64,000 nucleotides of DNA. Source: Agelaius tricolor (lineage: Eukaryota; Chordata; Aves; Passeriformes; Icteridae). The translations under genes were made by a program, and so were the position numbers. The notes beneath the pieces are model-generated. The model was not told where the DNA came from. It did not search any database and saw only the letters and a list, made by a program, of their open reading frames with translations. The DNA lies in the NCBI GenBank assembly GCA_023055355.1, contig JALJCS010000009.1, forward strand, positions 45,352,501-45,416,500, in the 5' to 3' direction. Numbering within the stretch: the stretch's first letter is position 1; every line of letters starts with the position of its first letter. Below are positions 1-12,464 of this stretch, one piece after another.

Positions 1-2083
1 ATCAACAATAAATACAGCATATTTCTTAAGTTTATGTTTTCTTCAAACACCTCGGTGAGTTAATGGGGTATAAAGCAAAAACAGCAATCTTTTTTTCCAA
101 TTAATTGAACATGAATTTCAAGGGCAAAGTAAACAAACCAGCAAGTAAATCAAAAAGCTGATTTTGCACTTTCAAAACTGACACAGCAAGTTTTTGCTCA
201 TTTTTTTTTTGGGAAGTGCCCATTTCTGATGTAGCTAACTTGAGCAGAAATATAATTTCTGGTGGTGGTAAAAACAACAAGAAAAAGTCTGAATAAATGT
301 TAACAAAATTCACAGATGGATGTCAATACCTTTTTAAAAAGAGCTGCTCCAGCCACTAAAGACTTTTGTTAATATAATATGAATACTTGTATGTACATGA
401 AAACCAGGTAGTTTGTACAAGGTCATTGCAAATACAAGATGCATCAACCTGGTGAAATTCCTAGAGCAATATAAATGTGTTTATGAGCAGCAGGTGAATT
501 CCTGCAAAAGACTCTAAAGCTATTAACAGCTCGGTAAGGAGTACATAATAATAGGTTGTTAACTCAGCCATCCCAACAAGCACATCAAGAAAGGGCACTT
601 TGAAACTATTAATGCAAACAAATTAAAAAATTCAAAAGAAAAAGAGAGACCTGTAAGATTTTTGCTTGTTTCAATCAGTCAAATAAACATTTGTGGGTTT
701 GTTCAGGTACAAACCTAACCTAACAAAAGTACATGGGAGTTACTGAATGTGGTACAATTTTTATGAATTCAAGTTGGCTGATGAAATTATTAATTTAAAT
801 TAAAAGCTCCTCTAATGTTCATTTTGATTCCAACAACCACATCCACAAGTCAAATCCATAGCTTTTGTTTAATACATAGTAAAGTGATTATACTGATATT
901 AAACAGGAAAGTAGTGGTTTAGTGCATTAAGATGGAAGGGCTCTCCCTAAAGGGGCTTCCTCTTTCCCTTTGGATATTTGTCCCTTCTCCCAGAATGGCT
1001 GCTTTGGGGACAGTGCTACTTAATAAAAAAGAGGTTGCTAATATTACACAATCAGTGGCTTCATTTAATGTGAAAAGGAGACCATTCAAAGAGGAAAACT
1101 AATATCCTGTCCTTTTCTGTGCTTAAAGTACAACTGAAATGCAGTCTTAGAAAAAAACAGAGAGAAAAAAAAGGAACTTTTTTTGGTTTTTGGTTTTACT
1201 CTCCTAAATGATGCACACTTTTCTACCTCTCTAGGTATCTCTTGAATGCATTGAATATTGCAGGAAGAAACTGTAAATTAAACAATATCTGAACATTCCT
1301 TCATTTAGACAAAGATATAAACTCATGTCTCAAGGTATGTATCTTGATTTAATCTGTGAATCCACCTTTATGGCTGCAAATCAACAATTTATGAACAACA
1401 AGTCATCCATGTATTACAAAAATCACTGTGCTAGCTTTAGTTTTTAAAACAGTTTGGGCTCACAGATGGTTTTTTGAATTTTAAAGCTACTTTGTATTTT
1501 AAGAGAGTATAAAGGAAACATTCTGACTCATTTCAGAGATGTGGAAACGTAGACATTGTATTTAATTTATAAATAAGGAAAGCACTTTCATTTAGATGAC
1601 CATCTTTTGGCAGGTATGCTTATTATATTTAGGTCACTGTTCACAAAACTTGCCATTTTTTTGGTAAAAATCTGTGAAACTTTCAAACCCAAAGTTTGAC
1701 TTCTGAATGGGTTTTAAGGTATGTGAGGGAACTCCAACTCTATTATCATATGCAACTAAAACTGCACCTAAACTCAAAGGTGAACACGCGTCAGCACCTT
1801 TATCAGGCAGTTGATAATAACAGAAACAAACAAGATAAAATGCTTTGGGAGTACATTCTCTATTTTGTTAACTCAGAATTAAACATGTTCTGCTCCTTAC
1901 CACTTCCTTTTGTGCAACTGATACATTATCTCTGATGAGAAAAATTTCTTTTTTACAGCATGCTCATCAAAATCATTTAAATGTTTCCTTAGCTGAAACT
2001 TTCTGCTCTATAAAACAGCTGCTTCTGATTTTTTGACCCCACCTAAACACATACTTAAGATTAACACTTATTCCTGAAGTTAA

Positions 2084-2084
<1 letters not shown>

Positions 2085-2124
<40 letters not shown>
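2085..2124. repeat. (ATT)n microsatellite
   Basis: An uninterrupted run of about 13 ATT units, 40 bp. Perfect trinucleotide arrays of this length are commonly length-polymorphic. Confidence 0.97.
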
Positions 2125-2126
<2 letters not shown>

Positions 2127-5100
2127 CTTGCTGTGTCAGTGCAAAATTCTGAAAACTATTTTTCCTGAGGTTCAAAGGCTTTAAAGGATAGAAAAAACCA
2201 ATTAATAAATCATTTTATTAGCAACCAATCTTTGTTATCAATAAATTTAGCTTTCTTAGCTTTGTTTGAGGTATGGAACTAGATGTGTTTGTTGTTTTGT
2301 AATAGTTTGCATACCTCCTATGCTTATTCCTATGCCCTTGAAAGCATTTGAAAACCACTTATACAAAACCATTAATACAGTTTTTCTGCATTTGTGCAGC
2401 TAGCTCTTCTAGCAGTTACTGGAATAAGCACTGTACATGTAATTTGCCTTGGAGAAAATGGTATTGGCTGCAGGCAAGAACAAAAGATCAGCAGAGAGTT
2501 AAGTATGGGGTTTTTTTTAATATCAAATCTTCCAGGCTTGCTTAAACAGCATTATACTTCTCATTGAGAATTTCTGGTTCAGCAGGAACAACAGCAATAC
2601 CTCTACAGGCTACTTTATTATTAAATACAAACGTTCAGAAGCTGTTTCTAAATAATTGACAACAATGATTAGTAGACAAGCCAAACCAGGCATCTAATAG
2701 AGGTCTAGCTTAGAACTTCTTTGATAAACCCTTTGCTGCATGTAATTGATATTTAGATGCCAGATTTCTTTTTCTCCTATATAGTAATTATATTAGTGTC
2801 ATTAATAATGGCTGCTGCAAGGTCCTTAGGTTCTTTCCTGCAAGGCAAAAATTATATCTGGTCAGAGAGTCTGGTAATTAGTCACTCTCATTTTCAACAG
2901 TTCTAAAACCTATTTTTTTTTTCTCTTTTTAGAATCTGAGGCTTTTACATATTTTCCCTTGGGAAACTGGGTTAATAACAGCAGAACAGAAAAACTGAGA
3001 AGCTTGTTTAACACCACTTACTATGCTAAAATAAGCTAGGAGATTTCATTTTAATGATTATATCCCAAAGCACATTTGTAGTGATTATTTTTTAAAAACA
3101 TTCAGCAGACATGGTTCGTTGCCCAGGAGCTACAAAGGGCTGAGAATGCCTGAGGTGCTGCTCAGAGCCCTGGTGCCTCCCTGTGACATGCTATGAACAA
3201 ACACTAAGTGCTGCCTAAAACTACTGTCCAAAAGCTCTTGTACACCCCAAATACTAAGCACTCTTGTTTTGATGAGAATTGTTCAAAATGTAATGAAAAT
3301 GTATTATTGCATGAGTCCTATGTTTCTTGATTCCAGTCATATCAGAAACATTTTACTTGCAGGCAGTAGATTGCTACTTATGCCTTAAATGATTTGAATA
3401 ATTTGAAAAATATAAGAAAACTGTCCATTAAAAAAATTATTAGCATGAAGTTAAGAATTCCCCAGTTATTCTTTGAAGCAAGCAGCTTTTTATACTGTTT
3501 ATACTCAATAAATGGCCAGATACCTGAAGTGCTCCAGCTGCTTATCCCTGTTGTTGTCACTCTGTACCTGTTCCCCAATCCCATCACTGATATTGACTTT
3601 AAAATTTAGCAACAGGGATAGCAACAATGAAGAAACATGCCCAGAAGAAAGAACCAGCACATGCCAAGAACCCAGCCACACCAGTACCAAACAAACCCCT
3701 CTGGCCATGGACAATGTCACACAGCCCCCAGGCTCCCTTCAGCCTCATGCCACTGGGAGCTGCTGCATACATTATTCTTCAGGATATAAAAATCTACCAT
3801 AAAGGAAAAATCTGAACCAAAAAAGTAACAGCTGGTGCTTAAAGGAAACAGGGGAGTTGTAACAGCCGTGTCTGAATGGAGAGGTTTGGCTGTTTAAGTA
3901 CTAGGGAGGTTGAGGGTCAATGAACTTCACACATGCCATGCAGACCTCACAGAAAGGTAGAGAAATTTACAAGAGAAATGGCTGATTTTACTGCACATTT
4001 CAAAATTCCACCCAGAAATTCTGAGGACTGAATGTGATCTACATGAGGTGGCTTCTTATGAGAAATGTCCTTATTTTATCTACTGAGAACATGTTTGGCT
4101 CCTGTTCACTGAGGCTGATTCCAGCCCATACTCAAGCAGGGTCAGGTTAATTAATGTGAGATCATAATGCAATATCTCCTTGGCTGGAGAAGACACAGAG
4201 GAACATCTGGTGCCCTCTAAACAAGGATGAGTCTCATGGTGTTTATAATTTTCCATATTAATTCTTATAAAAATAATTCTGTCATTCAAAACATTATGCA
4301 CTGAGCGTCTTAAATTTTCTCATTATTCCTATCATGTAATTTACCTAAAAGTCTGTCACTCAAATTCAGGATGTCTCATTTTAATTCATATTAATGATTA
4401 CTCAAAGAAATAGCAGTCTTTGGTTTAATATTAGATTTTAAGACTGCACATCATTTCTTATATAAGTTAAGTGAAGACAGCTGTAGACTGATACAAAAAT
4501 TAACAAGGTCATGCTGCTTTCTAATTCTTTAAATCTGGTACTTTATCATCTCTCTGCCTCATCAGCTCTTCATCTCTTTGCAAATCTCATTGGAAAACTA
4601 ATTTCCCCCTTGCCTCTACTGCTCAGTTATTTTCTCACTTCTATTTATTAATTCCATTCTAAATAATACTAGGATGAAGGAGAAGTAATATCTGATGTCC
4701 TACATATCCTGTCCACTCACTGTCTTAGGGAAGTGGGTTAATTTTTTTATGTGAAAATTGCCTGTGAGCTGCAAATTGAATCTCCCAACAAAATGAAGTA
4801 CTTTGGCAAAGGGATTTGGTTTTAAATTTCATCAAAAGATGGGAAAGCAAAGAAATATCAGTCCTCTCCTCCAAATCCTGATTCTAAAGATATTCTCTGC
4901 TTTCTCTATTTAGACATTTCACTGCAATGCCTCAGGTTACTGCTTGGGTACATTCCATTAAAATCCCTTCTCTACAGACAGGCTTCCTTAGCTAATTATA
5001 TGTTATCTGGTGTGTAACAGGAAATGTAATCCAGCTGCTGTGCTTGGGCCACGTGGGAGAACAAATAACAACTTAATACAGTTGCTGATACGTGCACAGC

Positions 5101-8100
5101 TTGGTATGCCTAATACAGGTCTTAGGAAGCATTAATTTTTGATGATTAACTTTCTGGGTTTGGATGGAAAGGGGAGGAATAACTGTTTTCCAGTTCAGCT
5201 GCACAAGCTGGAGTGCAGCTGGTGAGGTTTATATCCACTGTGTGCAGTGTTCCCTTTCCCATGAGGGAATTCCTGCAGAAGGAGGAATTGTCATTACAAG
5301 GCTCTAACAAGGCCCCACTCCTTCATCTGCATCAAACATGAAACCCTTTTAATGAGAGGTAAAGAGATTATGATGCCCTAGAATCTTGCAAATAGTGCAA
5401 GCTTTGGTCAGTGTCTGAGTTACAGTTTAAAGTATAAAAGAAAAATTAATTGCAATTAGCAGTGGCAATGAGATTATATTAACAAGTTTGATTTTTAAAG
5501 GGAAAGACATTATGGCACATGAGAGCTTTTTCTTTTAGAAACAGTGTTTGTGGATGACATCAAGGGATCATAGAATATAATGGACAGAGTACAGAATAGG
5601 GCAGACACCCTGTACCAACAGAGATAATTTGTAATGTGTAGTATCTCAAGGCCCCAAAGAAGGTCTATGAAGAAATGCTTCTATGAGCATGTCTTAGGTC
5701 TCCAAGGGCAAACATTGAGCTGATCTTCTGTGTGTTGCTGTAAAAACTGACTTATTATGCAAGGCACAGATTTCAGAATGATTCATAATCTACCTGAAAT
5801 CAGGTATTTCACCTACCAAGCCTCAACAAAGCAATTATTTCAGGATCATGATGTTCTCCCCCTGGTTATATCACACAACTATTCACAAAAAGTTGAAAAC
5901 CCTTTCTCTTTGCCGTGACAGAACTTGGAGAAACTTGGACTGAAAGTCAAGGAATTTTTGTTCTCCCAGGACAAATCAGCTCTCTAATTATGTCCTAGGT
6001 CAGATTTTGTTCACTGCATTTTTGGCTGAAAGGCTGCAGAAAAAAATGACCTCTTGTCAGACAACCACATAAAAATGTACCAGTGCACTCCTAAATAAGA
6101 AACTACAAATCTGTACAACTGGTTCACAATGAAATTTTGTTATTGGCCCAAGATTTTCATTTTTAGAGACAATATTTTCTGAAGTTCTGAATGTTTTACA
6201 GCAATTCCCTGGAGAAATGAAGGTCATATAGGAAAAGGTACTTTAAAGCAGTAAAATTATTGAACTGCTTTATTGTACTTTGAAGTTTATGTATGATTCC
6301 CTATTTGTAACTTACTGAGACCTCTGGGTAACTCTGCTTCTCTACTTTATTTCTTTTTAACTTGGTAGTCTTTATCAGAAGAACATTTTTCACAGAGAGG
6401 ACTTGATCTTCTGATAATTCTCTGAGTAATTTGTATTTTACAAGAGTATAAATTCAAGTTTCTTGCATAATTGGCAGAATGTAGCCTCCTTGTGCTGCTT
6501 CTGGAAATGAATGGATAGATGCATCTTTATATTCCATGCTCATCATCATTAATTTGTCTTTCTTATGAAATTGTTGGAAACTACCCCATTTTGTGGAGTG
6601 CTTACAGTTTATTGGGCAGCTATTTGATTTCTGAAGTTTACATATCTTCCAGGAAACTCTGGGAGCCCGTGACAAGATACAACTTCCATTTGTGAGCCAC
6701 AGAATTCCTACTGGTGATCATTAAAAGCAGGCTGCTCCCATAATGTGCTCACCAATGATGTCCTCACAATTTTTCAAATGTCAACAAGGAAACTTAAAAG
6801 AAATAGCAGTAATAATTGTAAAAGTTTAGAATATTGCATAAATCTACAGAGCTTCAAGAAGTTAAGAAACTGATATAATCAGCTGAATTTGAGGGACTGA
6901 GTGGTTGTATTTGATGAAGACATTTCATTTCTTATATTGTTTATCAGAACAAAACTTTTCTTTATTAAATGCAAACGACAGCCAGAAAGGGATAAAGATG
7001 GACTGCAAAAGTTGTTCCATTTTTCTACCTAGTGTGTTTATTAGTAGCTGAGACTACTGTTTTCTGCCTTTTTCTTGACTCCCTAAGACATTAATAAAAT
7101 TTCTGACCTTTTCAAATGTAACACATTCTTCAACTTTACCTGCATTTTTTACTCTCTGTTAGAGGGATGTCTTTGTGATAAATTCATACTAGATCCAGTA
7201 GAAAATTATTTCACTCTTATCATTTTTTCTGTGAGCATGCAACAACATCCCTATTTTGTCACTTCTGCTGAGAACAGGAATGCTGATATTCCCCTGTTTC
7301 AGAGTTCCTGGGAAGGCTGAGAGATCAGAGTGTCACTGGTTACATCTAGCCTTGTCATAACACAAACTGTGCTTTTCAATATACAGAGCTCTACAGTGAA
7401 GAAGAAAAAATGAATTGAAACATAAAATTAATTACGCATATTAATATTTTCTGGCTTTGAGGTAGGAACCATCCCTTTTTCTTTTTCAATATAAAATTTC
7501 ATTTGCATTTGGCTACTACACTTAGCCAGTTGTGTAATGTATGCTTCTTGATTTAAATATGATTAAAGCAAGATTTAAATATTAAAGTGCCGTGAAATAA
7601 CATTTTCCAATTTAATGCCGTAAATAAGCAGACTGACTTGCAGTACTGGATTATTCATCTCTCTGATCCAGAACCTGGTCTCCAAGAGTGGTCTTGCAAA
7701 TTACACCTGGGCCACAGCACTGGAAGGTGCCAGCAGGGCATTTTATCTCTCCTGACCTCAGAGGAGAGAGTTTATAGAGAGAAGATGCTCCTTATATATT
7801 TTAAAATGTGGACACAGAAAATGGTTCTCTTTTTTCTCATAAAAACAGATAAGAGTGGTTTAAACTGTGTCTAGCAAAGGGTCTTAAAGCCTGTGCATGT
7901 AGTCTTGCTGCACAATGGTCAAGGCTAAGGAGTAAGTAGACCTCCAAGAAAAATTATTTGCCTTGTCATTCAGCACTGACTGGTCTTGGCACATAATCCA
8001 TTGAGAAAGGATTTTATTAAATACATATCTAAAATTTATAATTTAACATCCATACCAATGGCTACAGAACTGTTGGAACTGTTCCTATTCGACTGAATAA

Positions 8101-9267
8101 AATCTCACAATTTGTTGTGTTTAATTCACCTCTTTAATATCAAGGCAGAAAAGAAGTTCAATTTATAATGGGGCTTGCTATGATAACAGATCCGAACCTG
8201 AAGGGCTTCCATTAGAGTGGGAAAATAGCGTTCTTGCTTTGGCTTACCAAATATTCTAAGCAATCTGTCTCCTTCTAGCTGTCCTATTTAAATTGTTTGG
8301 GTTTTTTTCCCAGTTTACACGTTCTTCTGCATCATTAAAGCTGCACAATCTCAATAGAGAAGTGCAGTCAAGGAATAAAATTCTCAGATATTTACAGAGC
8401 CTTATATCCCTAATACTTTCTTCCATGAGTTGGTTTGTTCTGTTCTTTGTGATCTTCATACACATCAGTTCCACTGTGACTTCAGATGGGGGCAGGAAAA
8501 CACAAGAACTGATTTAGCAAGGAACTGTTTAAGGTACAGACACCAAAAATTTCCTGTCTGTGTCTTCAGGATTGAAGGCACTGGTCAACACAGAATTTTT
8601 TACTGGTACCAGGTCCTGTAGCAACTGGAAATGACCAAATATGTTTTGTGCTCATGGAGAAGGAGGCTTCAAATTATGCTTTTCCAATACATGCTGTGTG
8701 TGCACCTTTTACCTTTACTTGTAGTGCATGTTGTAGCTCTCTTCTGTGTGAAATTGCCTAATTTTGACAGAGCACTAGAAATCCAACAGTTTCTCTTGTA
8801 AGCTTTTGTAACCCTCTAAACAATGCTGGTGCACTTATCCTTTAAGCATATATTATTGCTTTATTTAGCAATAATAAATAAATAAATACATCTTTTGCCT
8901 CAAAATGAAATCATGTTCCCATTCACTTTAATTCTGTTGTGTCAGTATCACTGTAATGTGAAGTTTTTGCAGTCTATAAATAAAAATATATTGAAGCATG
9001 TGATCAGTTAATCCATGTTTTTAAATGTAGTTACTATGAGAGAAGTAAATGTACAATCTGCTTACTGCTCTTGTCAATTCTAGTGTGAAACAAGACGGTC
9101 ATTAACAAGTTAGAAGCAAAACAATAAAAACTCAGCACAAAATAAAATGTCTGGCATACACACACAGCATTGCAGGTTGGGTCAAGTGAAAAGATTTAAA
9201 AAATACTATTAAGAATACAAAACACATTGCTCTTTAGGATCTGAGTGGGGGTGATGCTGTAAGTGAG

Positions 9268-9273
9268 ACCTAC
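9268..9273 (-). promoter_or_regulatory. EPHA6: 5' splice site (donor) of the EPHA6 exon
   Basis: The minus-strand sequence reads GAGAAA|GTAGGT, a good match to the GTRAGT donor consensus at positions +1, +2, +3 and +5. The cut falls directly after the Tyr-Glu-Lys block, where Eph genes have a conserved phase-0 junction. Confidence 0.85.
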
Positions 9274-9398
9274 TTTCTCATAGTACTTGATCTCGTAGTC
9301 CAGAATTGCTCCATGGGGAAAGTCCGGCTCTTGCCAGGAGAGGGCAATGCTGTTTTGGGAAGCCCAGTCCTTCCTTACCATACCTATCAAGGTGGGTG
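9274..9398 (-). CDS. EPHA6: EPHA6 internal exon: first half of second fibronectin type III domain
   Basis: EPHA6 is a single-pass Eph receptor tyrosine kinase that binds membrane-anchored ephrin-A ligands and signals in neurons. This exon contributes the N-terminal half of the second extracellular FN3 domain, close to the membrane. Read on the minus strand it holds the last two bases of a split codon plus 41 full codons, 125 bp in all and ending in phase 0. That is the usual size and phase of this exon (exon 6 by family numbering) in EphA genes. Visible landmarks are VRKDWASQNSIALSWQEP, with the conserved FN3 core Trp, and ILDYEIKYYEK, the strand-C block typical of Eph receptors. From memory, RKDWASQNSIALSW matches EPHA6 better than EPHA3, 4, 5 or 7. 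Positions recalled as QAPAFSNG in mammals read QEPDFPHG here. The reading frame stays open about 25 codons past the donor, which is intron read-through and not part of the exon. Eph family membership is very secure; the EPHA6 paralogue call rests on recalled sequences. Confidence 0.93.
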
Positions 9399-9433
9399 CT
9401 GAAAGGGAAAAGGATAACTAAGGGTTAAAGACG
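9399..9433 (-). promoter_or_regulatory. EPHA6: 3' splice site (acceptor) of the EPHA6 exon
   Basis: On the minus strand the intron ends in a pyrimidine run, TCCTTTTCCCTTTCAG, immediately before the exon. A CTTTAAC element about 30 nt upstream of the AG is a plausible branch site. The AG is at 9399-9400. Cutting here gives the split Ala codon (x+CA) followed by Pro-Thr-Leu-Ile, which fits the Eph frame. Confidence 0.85.
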
Positions 9434-10070
9434 AAGCACACGGTTTATCCTTCCAAACTCCTGTCTGAGGATACCAACCCGAGGCAACTTGGAGTGACCT
9501 CCAGACAGAAAAGCATGACAGATGGCAATTCTCAGGGAAACCATATAACCTGGAATTAATGTCTCAAGTACATGCTGGTAACTCCTCTGCTGAAGTGCAG
9601 AGCAGCTTCTGGAAAATGGCTCTGTGCAAAAATACAGAAATAATGCCTGGGCTGGGCCCTACCCTGCCCCAACCAGGCAGCACTGCTGGCTCCAGGGACA
9701 CAGTGTCCAGAGCAGATCACGTTGCAGAGGCAGCGAATTCTACATGCAGGTTAATCTTCATTAAATGTTATGATTCAAGTGTTTAGGATGCACATTCAGT
9801 TTACTCTCTGGGGTACAATAAAGTGACACAGCTCAAAACAGATGCAATGAATCCCTTTTCTGGCAAGCCCTTTGTGAGGTGTCTCTGTGCATCAAGACTC
9901 AGCTCCTTCAGGAGCCCCTGGAAGGGGTTGGGGCATGGCCAAACTGGGGGAAAAAAGCAGCTTCTGGAAGGGGCCAAACATGCGTGGATGCACCCAGGAG
10001 CCAAATTATCTCACTCTGGGGCTAACCAAATTTAAGAACCAATTTTTTTTTGCCTTTTTGGAAAAGAAGG
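9434..10070 (-). other. EPHA6: EPHA6 intron between the exon and the solo LTR
   Basis: Intron sequence just upstream (gene sense) of the exon. It is somewhat richer in G+C than the rest, especially 9590-9740 and 9890-10020, but shows no splice-bounded exon, recognisable repeat or known motif. Open frames of about 70 codons on both strands overlap each other and look like by-products of the higher GC content. Confidence 0.6.
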
Positions 10071-10490
10071 TGTGTGGCATTAACATTTTCTGAAAAATCC
10101 CTTCGCCCACAGTTTTTCTCCTGGGAAGCTGAGAAGCCTCCAAGAAAAAGGAAAACAATTCTCATCTCATTTTCTTCTCCTGTGTTTTGCTCCTCTGGAA
10201 TGTGTTTGGAGATTGTTTACCAGCAGGTGATTGTTTCATTGGATTCTGGTGTAAGTTGTTTTCACTCATTGGCCAATCATTGCCAAGCTGTGTCGGGACT
10301 CTTAAGAGAGCCGCGAGTTTTCTTTATTATCTTTTTAGCATTCTGTAAGTATCCTTTCTGTATTCTTTAGTATAGTTTAGTTTAGTATTCTTCAATATAA
10401 TATAGATCATAAAATAATAAATTAGCCTTCTGAGAACATGGAGTCAGATTCATCTTCCCTTCCTTCATCAGTGCACCCCACAAATACAAT
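10071..10490 (+). mobile_element. Solo LTR of a passerine endogenous retrovirus
   Basis: A block of about 420 bp with LTR architecture on the plus strand. It starts with TG at TGTGTGGCAT. It contains a CCAAT-type element in the TCATTGGCCAATCATT segment (about 10268-10283), followed by a short T-rich and TATA-like stretch with the direct repeats TATAGTTTAGTTTAGTATTC. A polyadenylation signal AATAAA lies at 10416-10421. The tail CTTCTGAGAACATGGAGTCA leads to a CACCCCACAAATACA-type end. I recognise this layout and wording as an LTR abundant in songbird genomes (TguLTR type; the exact subfamily was not determined). No gag, pol or env coding sequence and no second LTR lie nearby, so it is a solo LTR left by recombination. 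It sits antisense to EPHA6, about 0.7 kb upstream of the exon. The exact ends and any target-site duplication are not resolved. Confidence 0.82.
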
Positions 10491-12424
10491 AAAGGTGCAT
10501 GGTTATCTATGCAATGATTTCAAATGGTGCAAAGATTGTGTTATAGAAAATAATCTTTGCTTGTTTTATTAATCTAATAATAAAGTATCTAAAAATATTC
10601 TCCAGACTCTTAGATGGTTTTAATAGAATTGATGTGCAGCTTTCCCAAATGTTACAGCAAACGCAGTCATATTATTCAACAGAACACAACTAAGATCAAC
10701 AATCCAGCTACCAAAAGTAGTTCACAGATTTCATTGTTTGTCTTTCCACTAAAATATATTAGTTTATTACACACCCTCCCCCATTCATCTATCTTCTGAA
10801 TCTTACTTAACTTTTTCTAAGTTTCCATGGAGTTGTCTCCTAAATATAACACATTTTTTATGACTTCTGGTTTTATCTTTTGAACAAAACAATCTCCCTA
10901 CGAAAATGAAAACAGAATCTTATTCTAGTCACAAAATTTCATGCCTTAGTGTTCTTTCCTGTAAACATTTCAGGAGGTTTAAGAAATGAAAACAATAAAT
11001 TCTAGAATGCAAACAAACACTGAAGAAAACAAAACCGTGTGTTTGTCTTTGAAAAAAGGGAAACTCTACATAGAGATATGTGTATTTTTCTCTGTGGTAA
11101 TGCATTTATCTGAGACAGAAAATTAACTTCCATCCAGTCTTACCTTTGGGTAACTATTCTGTGGGATAATAGTTCTGTCCTCTCTGATCTGAAAAAAATC
11201 CCCAACTCAACACCTAATATCAGAAAAAAAAACCCTACCAAAGTGTAAGAGCTGACACAGGAAACTTCTGCACCTTTGCCACTTTAACCACAGGTCTGAT
11301 GCAAGGGTGTCAGAGAGAAAAAAAAAATCCTGTCATGCAGAATAAAGGATTAACCTGGTTTTCAGGAAGTCCTTAAACAGCATAATGTAAATAACTGATT
11401 AGAATAAAACACAAACTAATAAATAAAAAGCATTCACAGGATTTGAACCAAAATGTTATCCCTTGGCAGGTATAACTACTCCCTTAGCCAAAATGAAATT
11501 TTTACTCTTGAAACTGAGGGTGAAGTTGAGCTCTCATAATATCTCTCTGGGGTACAATCAACTTCTCCAAGCAAGATACAAAGTCAGGTCTGTTAAAAGG
11601 AAAGCAGGAGCTAGCAAACATGGATTTGTAATTGCTAAACACTGATCAAGGGCCTAGGAAGGCACTGCTCACATAAATAGTTTTACTATTTGTTATTTTA
11701 AGTCATTCACTGGCATTGAGCTGTGATTTACAGGTGGGTCTGAGGGAGCTATAGCAACCTGTCAGATACATCTGGTACCCCCTGTGTGCCTGCTTAGAGG
11801 TGATGAGCATCAGCACACTGCAGCTTCATCCCACAGCATCTGGGAGCTCATTGTTCAGACAACACAACCCTTGCAAAATTATTAAGACTGGTGACAGAAA
11901 ACACCCAGGTTAAGCTGTAGATAAAATTATATTCTTGGCTCTTTTAGGCTTATAAAATATACACTGCTGATATAACATGTCTTCAAATTATAGTCTCAAC
12001 TTTACAAGTTTTTCATATGTACTGCATGATGGGGATTTTTCTTTGTGTTCTAACTTCCAAATTTATACAGCAATTCATGCATGTTTTTAGCCTGAGCTCA
12101 ACACAGTAATTCTTCCATTTGATGACGTGCATTTCAAAAATACAGTCATGGTGCACTGGAAGATCCTCTCAAAACTTCAGTATATGAAATAATCCCAGTT
12201 GTCTTCCTGGGAAAGAACTCAGTCTGAAATTAACAGAACAAAATTACTTTAGATCTCCCCTTTAACTACCTGTGCTTGACCTGCACTTGAAACCAACAAG
12301 CCCATACAGCAAGGTTCACATCACACCTGTGGCACTGTGCCAGCACTGAATCCTCAAAATCCAAATGCAGAGATGTGAACATAAAGCTGTGAATATGAGA
12401 AGTGTATTTGTTTTTGTAGAAAGT

Positions 12425-12464
12425 AAAAAAAAAAAAAAAAGAAAAAAAGGAAAAAAGAAAGAAA
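12425..12464. repeat. A-rich purine tract
   Basis: A 40-bp run of A interrupted only by single or paired G residues. It is low-complexity sequence. It could be an eroded poly-A tail, but no retroposed body was recognised next to it. Confidence 0.9.

Larger units (their letters stand above)
1..9273 (-). other. EPHA6: EPHA6 intron downstream of the exon (partial, at least 9.3 kb)
   Basis: This is AT-rich intron sequence. It was searched on the minus strand for the next expected exon, the rest of the second FN3 domain with a conserved block resembling YVFHIRVRTATGY. No such block was seen, so the intron probably continues beyond position 1. It holds one (ATT)n microsatellite and a short AATA-type run at about 8868-8890. 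There are a few slightly GC-richer patches (around 3120-3190 and 3640-3760) without recognisable identity. The short open frames here look like chance. Confidence 0.8.

Noticed and set aside
3512..3815. Two overlapping plus-strand frames with a basic, proline-rich start
   Set aside because: No known motif. An opposing frame is open as well, and there is no exon context.
9196..9273. Open-frame extension of the EPHA6 exon (about 25 codons)
   Set aside because: A good donor site lies at 9268-9273, the length and phase match the family exon, and the extension does not resemble the next Eph exon. It is intron read-through.
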